NCBI GenBank assembly: GCA_907163375.1
Contig: CAJQUW010001113.1
Location: 186,001 to 250,000, forward strand
Origin: Prostheceraeus crozeri
Lineage: Eukaryota; Platyhelminthes; Polycladida; Euryleptidae
DNA length: 64,000 nucleotides
Reading direction: 5' to 3'
Positions 11,681-25,087 of this stretch are shown here, piece after piece (within the stretch, counting starts at the first letter, position 1; each line of letters starts with the position of its first letter). Both the position numbers and the translations under genes were made by a program. The notes below the pieces were generated by a model, which made no database searches, had not been told where the DNA came from, and saw only the letters and a list, made by a program, of their open reading frames with translations.

Positions 11681-14600
11681 TGTCCATGAAAATGAAGCCG
11701 AACCGAAGCGCCGAGGAACACTGCCCAATCGTCTCAAGAAAATGAAGCCGAACCTAGGCAGCGAGGAACCACTCCCCTAATCGTCTCAAGAAAATGAAGC
11801 CGAACAAAGCACCGAGGAACCACTGCCCCAATCGTCTCAAGAAAATGAAGCCGAACCGAGGCGCCGAGGAACCACTGCCCCAATCGTCTCAAGAAAATGA
11901 AGCCGAACCGAGGCGCTGAGGAACCACGGACCCAATCGTCTCAAGAAAGTGAAACCGAACCGAGGCGCTGAGGAACCACGGCCCCAATGTCTCAAGAAAG
12001 TGAAGCCGAACGAGGCGCCGAGGAACCATGCCCAATCGTCTCAAGAAAATGAAGCCGAACCGAGGCAGCGAGGAACCACTGCCCAATCGTCTCAAGAAAG
12101 TGAAGAACCGAGGCAGCGAGGAACCACTGCCCCAATCGTCTCAAGAAAGGTGAAGCCGAACCGAGGCGCTGAGGAGCCACGCGGCCCAATCGATCTCAAG
12201 AAAATGAAGGCCGACGACCGAGGCAGCGAGGAACACGCTGCCCCAATCGTCTCAAGAAAGTGAAAGCGAACCGAGGCTGCGAGGAACCACTGCCCCAATC
12301 GTTTCAGAAAATGAAGCGAACCGAGGCAGCTGAGGAACCCACTGCCCCAATACGTCTCAAGAAAATGAAGCCCGAACCGAGGCAGCGAGGGGGAAAACCA
12401 CGCCCCAATCGTCTCAAAGAAAAATGAAGCCGAACCGAAGCCAGCTGAGGAACCACGTCCCCAATCGTCTCAAAATAAATGAAGCCGAACCGAGGCAGCG
12501 AGGAACCACATGGCCTCCAATCGACCTCAAGAAAATGAAGGCCGCGTGACCGAGGCAGCGAGTGAACCACAGCCCCAATCGTCTCAAGAAAATGAAGCCG
12601 AACCGAGGCGGCCTGAGGAACCACTGCCCCAATCGTCTCAAGAAAGTGAAGCCGAATACCGAGGGCAGCGAGGTAACCAACGGACCCAATCGTCTCAAGA
12701 AAAGTGGATGGCGAACCGAGGCGCTGGAGGAACCACTGCCCCAATCGTCTCAAAGAAAATGAAGGCCGAACCGAGGCGCCGAGGAACCACTGCCTCCAAT
12801 CGTCTCAAGAAAAGTGAAGTGAACCCGAGGCTCAGCGAGAGGGAAAGCCACTGTCCCGATCGTCTCAAGAAAGTGAAGCCGAAACCGAGAGCGCCAGCAA
12901 CCACGGCCCTAATCGTCTCAAGAAAATGAAGCCGAACCGAGGCACCGAGGATCCACTGTCCCAATGTCTCATGAGAAAGTGCAAGCCGAACCGAGGCATG
13001 CGAGGAACCACTGCCCCAATCGTCTGGAAGAAAATGAAAGCCGAACCGAGGCAGCGAGAGAAAACCACTGCCCCAATTCGTCTAACAAAGTGAAGCCGAA
13101 CCGATGGGCGCGAGGACCACGGCCCCCAATCGTCTCAAGAAAATGAAGCCGAACCGAGGCTGTGAGGAAACCACGGCCCAATCGTCTCATGAAAATGGAA
13201 GGCGAACCGAGGCAGCGAGGGAACCACTGCCCAATCGTCTCAAGAAAATGAAGCCGAACCGAGGCAGCGAGGAAACCACTGTCCCAATCGTCTCAAGAAA
13301 ATGAAGCCGAAACCGAGGCAGCGAGGAACCACTGCCCCAATCGTCTCAAGAAAATGAAGCCGAACCGAGGCAGACGGAGGGGAACCACGGCCCAATCGTC
13401 TCAGAAAATGAGCCGAAACGGAGGCACTTCAGGAGCACTTTCCAATCGTCTCAAGGAAAATGAAAGCCGAACCGAGTGGCGGAGAGGAGCCACTGCCCCA
13501 AATTCGTCTTAAGAAAGTGAAGCCGATCGACGAGGCGGTGAGTGAAACCACGGCTGCCCCCAATCGTCTCAAAAAAATGAAGCCGAAACCGAAGGCAGCG
13601 AGGAACCACAGGCCCAATCGTCTCAAGAAAAGTGAAGCCGACGAACCGAGGCGGTGAGGAGGCAACTGCCCCAATCGTCTTACAGAAAGTGAAGCCCGAA
13701 ACCGAGGCGGCGAGGAACCACTGCCCCAATCTTTCATGAAAAATGAAGCCGAACTCGAAGGCGCCGAGGAACCGTGGCCCAAATCGTCTCAAGAAAATGA
13801 AGCCGAACCTAGGCAGCGAGGAACCACGTGGCCCCAATCGTCTCAAGAACATGAAGCCGAACGAACGACGGCAGCGAGGAACCAAACTGCCCCAATTCGT
13901 CTTAAGAAAGTGGAAGCCGAACCGAGGCAGCGAAGGAGCCATGCCCCAATCCGTCTCAAGAAAATGAAGCCGAAGAACCGAAGGGCTGTGCGAGGAACCG
14001 CGGCCCCAATGTCCTCATGGAAAATGAAGCCGAACCGAAGCGCTGAGGGAACCGTGGCCCCAATCGTCTCAAGAAAATGGAATGCCGAACCGAGGCAACG
14101 AGGATACCACTGCCCCAATCGTCTTAAGAAAGTGAAGTCGAACCGAGGCAGCGGGGCCACTGCCCCAATGTCTTAAGAAAGTGACGACCAACCGAGTCTG
14201 GTGAGGAACCACGGCCAATCGTTCAAGAAAATTAAGCGAACCGAGGCGCCGAGGAACACGTGCCCCAATCGTCTCCTGAAAATTAAGGCCGAACCGAGGC
14301 CAGCGAGGAAACCACTGCCTCAATCGTCTCAAGAAAAAGAAAGTGAAGCCGAACCGACAGGCGCCGAGGAACCGGCATTCGTCTCAAGCATGAAGCGAAC
14401 GAGGACAGCGAGGAGCCAACTGCCCCAATCGTCTCAAGAATGAAGCCGAACCGAGGCGCTGAGGAACCGCGGCCCCAATCGTCTCAAGAAAGTGAAGCCG
14501 AACCGAGGCTGCGAGTAACAACTGCCCCAATCGTTTCAAGAAAATGAAGCCGAACCGAGGCGCACCGACAGGAATCCACGGACCCATTCGTCTCAAGAAA

Positions 14601-17600
14601 ATGAAGCCGAAACCGAGGCAGCGAGGAACCTCGGCCCCATCGTCTCAAGAAAATTGAAAGCCGAACCGATAGAGCAGCGAGGAAACCTCGGCCCCAATCG
14701 TTTCAAAAAATGAAGCCGACATCCGAGGCGTCGAGGAACCACTGCCCCAATCGACTCAAGAAAATGAGAGGAGCGAACCGGAGGCAGCGAGGAAGCCGCT
14801 CCCCCAATCGTCTTAAGTTAATTGAAGCCGAAACCGAAGCAGCGAGGAAATACTGCCACAATCGTGTCCATGAAAATGAAGCCGAACCGAAGCGCCGAGG
14901 AAACCACGGGCCCCAATCGCTCAAGAAAATGAAGCCGAAACGAAACCTAGGCAGCGAGGAGCCACGGCCCCAATTCCGTCTCAAGAAAATGTAGCGAACC
15001 GATGGCAGCGAGGAACCACTGCCCCAATCGTCTCAAGGAAAATGAAGCCGAAACTAACCGAGGCAGCTGAGGTAACCACGGACCCAATCGATTTACAAGA
15101 AAGTGAAACCGAACCGATGGCTGCTGAGGAACCACTGGCCCCAATCGTTTCAAGAAAGTTGAGCCGAACCGAGGCCGCAGCGAGGAACCACTGCCCCAAT
15201 CGTCTCATAGAAAAGTGAAGCCGAACCGAGGCGGACGGAACCACTGCCCAATCGTCTCAAGAAAGTGATGCCGAAACCGAGGGCGGTGAGAAACCACTGC
15301 CCCAATCGTCTCAAGAAAAGTGAAACCGAACCGAGGCGCCGAGGAAACCACGGGCCCAATCGTCTTAGAAAGTGAAGCCGAACCGAGGTCAGCGAGGAGC
15401 CACTAGCCCCAATCGTCTGAACAAAATTGGACGCCGCGAAACCGAGGCGCTGAGGAACCGCGGGCACCCAATTCGTATAAGAAAGTGAAGCCGAACCGAG
15501 GATCAGCTGAGGAATCCGTGGGCCCCAATCGTCTCAGAAAATGAAGCCGAACCGAGGCAGCGCGAGGAAACCACTCCCCAATCGTCTCAAGAAAATGAAG
15601 CTCGATACCGAGGCAAGCGAGGAAACCACTGCCCCAATCGTTCTCATGAATAATGAAGCCGAAACCGATGGCGCCGAGGAAACCACTGCCCAATCGTCTC
15701 AAGAAAATGAAGGCGAAACCGAGGCAGCTGAGGGAACCGTGGCCCCCAATCGTCTCAAGAAAGTGAAGCCGAACGAGGAAGCGAGGGAGCCACTGCCTTA
15801 CCTTCAATCGTCTCAAGAAAGTGAAGGCGACGAACCGAGAAGCAGCGAGGAACCACGGCCTCAATCGTCTTCAAGATAAGTGAAGGCCGAACCGAATGCG
15901 GCAGCGTGGAACCACTGGCCCAATGAGTCTCAAGGAAATACGAAACTGAACCGAGGCTGCGAGGAACCACGGCCCCCAATCGTAGCTCAAGAAAGTGAAT
16001 AAAGCCGAACCGAGGGCGGCGGAGGGAACCACTGCCCCAATCGTTTCAAAAAAATGAATCCGTAACCGATGGCGCCGAGGAAACCGTGGCCCAATCGTTC
16101 TCAAGAAAATGAAGCCGAAATACCTAGGCAGGCGGAGGAAACCACGGCCCCAATCGTCTCAAGAAAATGAAGCGAACCGAGGAAGCGAGGAACCACTGCC
16201 CCAATCGTCTTAAGAAAGTGAAGCCGAACCGTAGGGCAGCGATGAGGAACACTGCCCCAATCGTCTCAAGAAAATGAAGCAGATCCGAAGCAGCGAGGAA
16301 CCGCGGCCCCAATCCGTTCTCATGAAAATGAAAAAATATAACAAAAAAAAAAAGGGGGCCGAAACCGAAGCGCTCTGAGGAACCGTGGCCACTAATGTCT
16401 CATGAAAAATGAAGCCGAACCGAGGCAACGAGGAACCCACAGCCCCAATCGTCTTAAGAAAGTGGAATGCCGAACCGAGGCAGCGATGAGCCACTGCCCA
16501 ATCGTTCTCCTGAAAATTAAGCCGAACCGAGGCAGACGAGGAAACCACTGCCCCCAATCGTTTCAAATAAAATTAAGCCGAACCGAGGCGCCGAGGAACC
16601 ACTGCCCCAATCGACTCAAGAAAATGAAGCCGAACCGAGGCAGCGAGGAGCCACTGCCCCAATCGTCTTAAGAAAATGAAGCCGAACCGAAGCAGCGAGG
16701 AAATACTGCCACAATCGTGTCATGAAAAATGAAGCCCGACCCGAAAGCGCCGAGGGGAACCACTGACCCAATCGTCTCAAGAAGAAAAAACGATAGCCGA
16801 ACCATAGGGCAGCGAGGGAACCACTTGCCCAATCGTCTCAAGAAAATGACAAGCCGAACGAACGAGGCAGCCCGAGGAACCACTGCCCCAATCGTCTCAA
16901 GAAAATGAAGCCGAACCGAGGCGCTGAGGACACGGAACCAATGTCTCAAGAAAGTGAAACGAACCGAGGCGCTGAGGAAACCACTGCACCAATGTCTCAA
17001 GAAAGTGAAGGCGAACCGATAGCGCCGAGAGAACCACTGGCCCCAATTCGTCTCAAGAAAGTGAAAGCCGAATCACGAGGCAGCGTACGGAACCACGGTC
17101 GCCAAAATCGTCTCAAGAGAAAGTGAAGCCGAACCGAGGGGCGCGAGGAAACCCACTGCCACAATCGTCTCATGTAAATAAAGGTGAAACCGAACCGAGG
17201 GCGCCGAGGAAACCACGGCCCAATCGTCTCAGGAGAAAGTTTGGCCGACCGAGGCAGCGAGGAGCCACTGCCCCCAATGTTCTGAAGAAATGACGCCCGA
17301 ACCGAGGCGGCTGAGGGAACAACGCGGCCCCCAATCGTCTCAAGAAAGTGAAGCCGAAAACCGAGGCAGCGACGAACCACGGCCCAATCGGTCTCAAGAA
17401 AATGAAGCCGAACCGAGGCAGCGAGGAAACCCACTCCCCCCCAATCGTTCTCAAGGAAAGTGAAGCCGAAAACCGATGGCCTGAGGAACACTGCCCAAAT
17501 CGTCTCATGAAAGTGAAGGCGAACCGAGGCGCCGAGGAACCACTGCCCCAATCGTCTCAAGAAAGTTGAAGGCGAAACCGGGGCAGCAGAGGAACCGTGT

Positions 17601-20600
17601 GGCCCCAATCGTCTAAGAAAGTGAAGCACGAACCGATGGCAGCGAGGAGCCACTGCCTCAATCGTCTCAAAGAAAGTGATGGCGACCGAAGCAGCGAGGA
17701 ACCACGGCCCAATCGTTCTCAAGGGAAAGTGAAGGCGAACCGAGCAGCGAGGAAACCACTGCCCCAATCGTCTCAAGAAAACGAAGCCTGTATACCGAGG
17801 ACAGCGAGGAGCCACGGCCCCAATCGTCTCAAGGAAAGTGAGCCCAACCGAAGGCGGTGAGGAACCACGGGGCCCAATCGTCTCATGAAAAATTGGAAGG
17901 CGAACCGATGGCGCCGAGGAACACTACTCCCTAATCGTTCTCAAGAAATGTGAAGCCGAACCAAGGCAGCGAGGAATCACTGTCCCAATCGTCTCATGGA
18001 AAAATGAAGCCGAACCGAGGCGCCGAGGAAACCACTGCCACAATCGTCTCTGAAATGAAGGCCGAAACCGAGGCAGCGAGGAGCCACGGCCCCAATCGTC
18101 TCAAGAAAGTGAAGCCGAACCGAGGCAGCTGACGGAACCACGGCCAATCGTCTCAAGAAAATGAAGCCGAACCGAGGCAGCGATGAACCACTGCCCCAAT
18201 CGTCTCAAGAAAGTGAAGCCGAACCGAGGCGCCGAGGAACCACGGACCCAATCGTCTCAAGAAAATGAAGCCGAACCGAGGCGGCGAGGAGCCACTGCCC
18301 CAATCGTCTCAAGAAAGTGAAGCCGAACCGAGGCAGCGAGGAACCACGGCCCAATCGTCTCAAGAAAATGAATCCGAACCGAGTCAGCGAGGATCCACGG
18401 CCCAATCGTCTCAAGGAACAATGAAGGCCGGAACCGGGCAGCGGTGTGAACCACTTGCCCAATCGTCTCAAGAAATGAAGCCGAATCCGAGGCAGCCCGA
18501 GGAACCACTGCCCCCAAATCGTCTCAAGAAAATGAAGCGAACCGAGCGCAGCGAGGAACCACTGCCCCCCATCGGTCTCAAGAAAATTGAAGCCGAATCC
18601 GAAGCTAGCGAGAAACCGCGGCCCCAAATCGCCTCAAGAAAATGAAGCCGAACGAACGAGGGCGCGAGGAACCACGGCCCCAATCCGTCTTCAAGAAAAA
18701 TGAAGCCGAACCGAGGCAGCTCAGGAACACGGTCCAATCGTCTCAAGAAAATGAAGCCGGAACGAGGCGCCTCAGGAGCCACTTCTCAATCGTCTCAAGA
18801 AACATTTGAAGCCGAACGAAACCGAGGTGCCGCGAGGAACCAACTCCCCCAATGTCTCAAGGAAAGTGAAGCCGAACCGGGGCGGTGAGGAAACCACTGC
18901 CCTAATCGTTCTCATGAAAATGAAGCCGAACCAGAAGCAGCGAGGAACCACGGCCCCAATCGCCTCAAGAAAAATGATGCCGATCGAACCGAGGCAGCGA
19001 AAGGAACAACGGCCCCAATCGTCTTCAAGAAAAAAAAAATGGGAAAGCCGAACCGACGGCAGCGACAGGAACCACTGCCCCAATCGTCTCAAGAAATGAT
19101 GCCGAACGAACCGGAGGCAGCGGGGAACCACGGCCCCAAATCTCCTCATGAAAATGAAGCCGAACCGAGGCAGCGAGGAGCCACTGCCCAATCGCCTCCC
19201 AAGAAAATGATGCCGAAACGAACGAGGCCAGCGAGGAGCCAACGGCCCCAATCGTTCCTCATTGAAATGAAGCCGACGACCGTTAGCAGCGAGGAACCGG
19301 CGGCCCAATCGTCTCAAGAAATGAAGCCGAACCGAGGGCGCCGAGGAAACCACTGCCCCAACTCGTCTCAAGAAAACGAAGCCGAAACCGAGGCAGCGAG
19401 GAACACTGCCCCAATCGTTTCTCAAGAAAGTGAAGCCGAACCGAAGGCGGTGAGGAACCACGGCCCAAATCGTCTCAAGAAAATTAAGCCGAACCGAGGC
19501 CGCGCGAGGAACCACGGACCCAATCGTCTCAAGTAAAATGAAGCCGAACCGAGGCAGCGAGAAAAACCATTGCCCCAATCGTCTCAGAAAAATGAAGCGA
19601 ACCGAGGGCGCCGAGGAGCCAATGCCCAATCGTCTCAAGAAAATGAAAAGCCGAACCGAGGCAGCCGAGGAACACGAGTCCCATTCGTTCTCAAGAAAAT
19701 GAAGCCGGGAAACCGAGGCGCCGAAGGATCCCAACTGCCCCAATCGTCTCAAGAAAGTTGAAGCCGAACGAGGCGCTGAGGAACCACGGCCCAATCGTCT
19801 CAAGAAAATGAAGGCCGAACCGAGGCAGCGATGGAACCACGCCCCAATCGTCCTCAAGAAAGTGAAGCCGAAACCGGGGTGCGAGGGAACCACGGCCCCA
19901 ATCGTCTCAGGATAGAAAAATGAAGCCGAAACCGTAGGCGGCGAGTGAACCATGCCCCAATCGTGTCAAGAAAGTGAAAATTAGCCGAACCGAGGCGTCT
20001 GAGGAACCACGGCACCAATCGTCTTAAGAAAATGAAGCCGAACCGAGGGCAGCGAGGAACCACTGCCCAAATCGTCTAAAGAAAGTGAAGCCGAACCGAG
20101 GCGGGGTGGGTTTAGGGAACCACAGGCCCAATCGTATCAGAATAGATAAAAGTGAAGCCGAACCGGGGCGGTGAGGAACCACTGCCCCAATCGTCTCATG
20201 AAAATGAAGCCGAACCGAGGCAGCGAGGAACCACGGCCCAATCGTCTCAAGAAAATGAAGCCGAACCGAAGCAGCGAGGAACCGCGGCCCCAATCGCCTC
20301 AAGAAAATGATGCCGAACGAACCGAGGCAGCGAGGAACAACGGCCCCAATCGTCTCAAGAAAATGGAGCCGAACCGAGGCAGCGAGGAACCCAGGCCCCA
20401 ATTAGTCTCAAGAAAAATTGAAGGCGACGAACCGAGGCTGCTTACGGAGCCACTTCCCCTATCGTCTCAAGAAAAATGAAGCCGCGAACCGAGGCTAGGC
20501 GAGGAAACCACTACCCCTAATCGTCTCATAGAAAGTGTAAGCCGAACGAGGCAGCCGAGGAACCACGACCCCAATCGTCTCAAGAAAGTGGAAGCCGAAC

Positions 20601-23600
20601 CAAGGGGCGGTGAGGAACCACTGCCCCAATCGTCTCATGAAAATGAAAGCCCCGGAAAACCGAAGCAGCGAAGAACACTTGCCATCAATCGTCTAAGAAA
20701 AGTGAAGCCGAACCGAGGCGAGCGTTGAGGAACCACTGCCCCAATCGTCTCAAGAAAATGAAGCCGAACCGAGGCGTGAGGAACACGCTGCCCCAATCGC
20801 TCAAAGAAAAATGATGGCCGAACGAACCGAGGCAGCGATGGAACCACGGGCCCAATCAGTTGCTCAAGGAAAATGGAAGCCGAACCGAGGACATGCGTGG
20901 AGCCATCTGCCCCAATCGTCTCAAGAAAATTGATGCCGACGAAACCGGATGGCAGCGAGAGGACAAAACGGCCCCCAATCATACCACGGCGCAATCGTCT
21001 CAAGAAAATGAAGCCGAACCGAAGCAGCGAAGAACCACTGCCGCAATCGTCCTAAGAAAACGAAGCCGAACCGAGGCAGCGAGGAACCACTGCCCCAATC
21101 GTCTCAAGAAAATGAAGCCGGACCGAGGCGCTGAGGAACCGCTGCCCCAATCGTCTCAAGAAAATGAAAGGCCGCGAACGAAGCACCGAGGAACCCACTG
21201 CTGCAATCGTTTCAAAAATAATGAAAGCCAAAACCGAGGCGCCGAGGAACCACTGCCCCAATCGTCTCAAGAAAAATGAAGCGGGGGAACCGAGGAAGCG
21301 AGGAACCACAGCCTCAATCGTCTTATGAAAATGAAGCCGAACCGATCAACGAGGAGCCACTGCCACAATCGTCTTAAGAAAATGAAGCCGAACCGAGGCA
21401 GCGAGGAGCCACTGCTGCAATCGTTTCAAAAAAATGAAGCCGAACCGAGGCGCCGAGGAACCACTGCCCCAATCGTCTCAAGAAAATTAAGCCGAACCAA
21501 GGCAGCGAGGAACCACAGCCTCATGAGTGCGTCTCAATGAAAATGAAGCGATACCGAGGCGGTGAGGGAAACCACTGCCCCAATCGTCTCAATAAAATGA
21601 TAGGGAACCGAGGCAGCGATGGAACCACTGCCAATCGTCTCAAGAAAATGAAGGCGAACCGATGAGCAGCGAGGGAACACGGCCTCCATCGTCCTCATGA
21701 AAATGAAGGTAGAACCGGGGCGCCGAGGAACCACTGCCCCAATCGTCTCAAGGAAATGAAGCGAACCGAGGGGCATGCGAATGAACCACTGCACCAATCG
21801 TCTTAAGAAAATGTAAGCACGAGACCCGAGTTGGCGGCGAGGAACCACGGCCCTTAATCGTCTCAAGAAAATGAAGCCGAACCTGAGGGCAGCGAGGATC
21901 CACGGCCCAAAAGATCGTCTTATAGAAGAATGAGAGCGACGAAACCGAAGCAGCGAGGGAACCACTGCCCCAATTCGTCTCAAGGGAAAGTGAAGCCGAA
22001 CCGAGGCAGAGACGAGGGATCCACGGCCCCAATCGTCATCAAGAAAGTGAAGCCGAACCGAGGGCCCCCCAACTCCCCCCCCCACCAGCGAAGGAATCAC
22101 TACGCCAATTGGCTCAAGGAAAATGAAGCCGAACCGAGGGGCGGCGAGGAACCGCTGCCCCAATTGGCTCAAGAAAATGAAGGCCGAGACCGAGGCGCCG
22201 AGGAACCCACGCGCCAATCGTCTTATGAAAGTGAAGCCGAACCGAGGCGCAGGAGCCACTGCCCCAATCGTCTCCTGAAAATTAAGCCGAACCGAGTGCA
22301 GCGAGGAACCACTGCCTCAATCGTCTCAAGGAAGTGTGAAGCGAAACCGAGGCGCTGAGGAGCCACTGCCCGATCGTCTCATGGAAAAATGAAGCACGAA
22401 CCGAGGGCAGCTGAGGATAACCGCGGCCCCAATCCGTTTCTCAAGAAAGTGAAGCCGAACCGAAGTGTGGCGGCAGCGAGGAAACCACGGCCCAATCGTT
22501 CTCATGAAAATGAAGCCGAACCGAGGCGCGAGGCAACCACGGCCCATTCCGTCTCAAGAAAAATGAAGCCGAACCGACGGACCAGCGAGGAACCCCACGG
22601 CCCCAATCGTCTCAAGAAAATGAAGCCGAACCGAAGCACCTCAGGAACCAACTTGCCCCAATCGTTTTTAAAAAAAATGAAGCCGACGACGCCGAGGCGC
22701 GAGGGAACCACTGCCCCCATCGTCTCAAGAAATTGAAGCCGAACCGAGGAGTTAGCGAGGAGCCACACTACTCTGAAGTCTACTTGCCCAATCGTCTTAA
22801 GAAAAATGAAGCCGAACCGAAGCAGCGATGGAACCATGCCCAACAATCGTGTCCATGAAAATGAAGCCGAAACCGAAAGCGCCGAGGAACCACTGCCCCA
22901 ATTCGTCTCAAGAAAATTGACGGCCGAACCGAGGCAGCGATGAACCACTTGCCCAATCGTCTCCAAGAAAATGAAGCCGAACCGAGGCGCCGAGGAACCA
23001 CTGCCCCAATCGTCTCGAAGAAAATGAAGCAGAACCGAGGCCGCTGAGGGAAACCACGGACCCAATCGTCTCAAGGAAAGTGAAACCGAACACGAGGCGC
23101 TTGAGGAACCACTGCCCATATCGTCTAAGAAAGTGAAGCCGAACCGAGGCGCCGGAGAGGAACCAATCTGCCCAATCGTCTCAAGAAAGTGAAGCGAACC
23201 GAGGCTTGGTACGAACCCCACTGTCCCAATCGTCTCAAGAAAGTGAAGCCGAAACCGAGGCGCGAGTAAACCACGCCACAATCGTCTCAAAAAAGTGAAA
23301 CGAACCGAGGCGCCGAGGATACCCCCACGGACCCAATCGTCTCAAGAATGTATGGCGAAACCGAGGGCAGCGAGGAGCCACTGCCCCTAATGTCTGATGA
23401 AAATGACGCCGAACTGAGGCGCTGAGGAACCACTGCACCAATCGTCTCAAGAAATGAAGGCGAACCGGGGCGCTGAGGAACCGTGGCCCATCGTTCTTAA
23501 GAAAGTGAAGCCGAACCGAGGCAGCGAGGACCCATGGCCCAATCGTCGCAAGAAAGTGAAGCCGAACCTAAGCAGCGAGGCACCACGGGGCCCAAGCGTC

Positions 23601-24329
23601 TCAAGAAAAGTGAAGCCGAACCGAGGCGCCGAGGAACCCTCCCCCAATCGTCTCAAGAAAATGAAGCCGAAACGAGGCACCGTAGGAACCCACTTGTCCC
23701 AATCGTCTCATGAAAATGAAGCCGAACCGTGGCGCCGAGGAACCACTGCCACAATAGATCTAAGAAAATGAAGCGAACGAGGCAGCGAGGAGGCCACTGC
23801 CCCAATCGTCTCAAGAATTAAGTGAAGCCGACCGAAGGGCGCTGAGGAACCAAGGCCCAATCGTCTCAAGATAAATGAAGCCGATAACGAGGCAGCGATA
23901 GCGAACCACTGCCCCAATCGTCTCAAGAAAGTGAAGCCGAACCGAGGCGCCGAGGAACCACGGGACCCAATCGTCTTCAAGAAAATGAAGCCGAACCGAG
24001 GCGGCCGAGGAATGCACTGCCCCAATCGTCTCATAGATATAGTGAAGCCGAACGAGGGCAGCGAGGAACCACGGCCCAATCGTCTCAAGAAATATGAATC
24101 CGCCGAACGATGGTCAGCGGAGGTTTCCATTCCACGGACCACAAATCGGTTCTCAAGAAAATGAAGCCGAACCGAGGCAGCGAGGAACCACTGCCCCAAT
24201 CGTCTCAAAGAAAAATGAAGCCCGAACCGAAGGTGCCGAGGAACCACGGCCCATTCGTTCAGAAAATGAAGCCGAATCCGAGGCAGCGAGGGAAACCACG
24301 GCCCAATGTCGTCTCGAGATAAATGAAAG

Positions 24330-24850
24330 CCGAACCGAAAGCAGCGAGGAACCGCGGCCACAATCGCCTCAAGAAAATGATGCCGAACGAACCGAGGCAG
24401 CGAGGAACAACGGCCCCAATCGTCTCAAGAAAATGGAGCCGAACCGAGGCAGCGAGGAACCACGGCCCCAATCGTCTCAAGAAAATGAAGCCGAACCGAG
24501 GCGCTCAGGAGCCACTTCTCCAATCGTCTCAAGAAAATGAAGCCGAACCGAGGTGGCGAGGAACCACTCCCCCAATCGTCTCAAGAAAGTGAAACCGAAC
24601 CGGGGCGGTGAGGAACCACTGCCCCAATCGTCTCATGAAAATGAAGCCGAACCGAAGCAGCGAGGAACCGCGGCCCCAATCGCCTCAAGAAAATGATGCC
24701 GAACGAACCGAGGCAGCGAGGAACAACGGCCCCAATCGTCTCAAGAAAATGGAGCCGAACCGAGGCAGCGAGGAGCCACTGCCCCAATCGCCTCAAGAAA
24801 ATGATGCCGAACGAACCGAGGCAGCGAGGAACAACGGCCCCAATCTCCTC
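24330..24850 (+). repeat. Local re-amplification of the 4-bp-insertion subfamily
   Basis: Three near-identical copies of the GAACGAACC-bearing monomer lie close together (near 24,388, 24,707 and 24,810), each followed by the AACAACGG monomer. Elsewhere in the array the cluster occurs singly. This points to recent local amplification of a short (~100-300 bp) sub-block. The block lies in one of the indel-free islands, so the copies are likely real. Confidence 0.65.
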
Positions 24851-25030
24851 ATGAAAATGAAGCCGAACCGAAGCAGCGAGGAACCGCGGCCCCAATCGTC
24901 TCAAGAAAGTGAAGCCGAACCGAGGCAGCGAGGAACCACTGCCCCAATCGTCTCAAGAAAACGAAGCCGAACCAAAGCAGCGAGGAGCCACTGCCCCAAT
25001 CGTCTTAAGAAAGTGAAGCCCAACCGAGGC

Positions 25031-25087
25031 CTGCCACTCGTCTCCCTTCGATTATTCTTAGTGGGGGAGTAGCTAACGATGGCCCTT
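25031..25087. other. 57-bp non-satellite interruption within the array
   Basis: After GAAGCCCAACCGAGGC the monomer is interrupted by 57 bp. Its ends resemble scrambled satellite (CTGCCACTCGTCTC at the left, AACGATGGCCC at the right) around a core of about 28 bp unlike the monomer, starting CCTTCGATTATTC. The monomer then resumes as TGTGAGGAACCACGGCCC. The corresponding higher-order position near 10,800-10,840 has the same flanking variants and no insertion. It is the only clear non-satellite stretch I saw in the 29 kb. Confidence 0.7.

Noticed and set aside
18772-19953. 393-residue minus-strand open frame in the satellite
   Set aside because: It lies in the indel-dense part; frame is kept by random indels between stop-free monomer frames. 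The peptide is only satellite translation.
24842-24852. Satellite variant CAATCTCCTCATG as a regulatory site
   Set aside because: It is a simple monomer variant seen also near 19,138.
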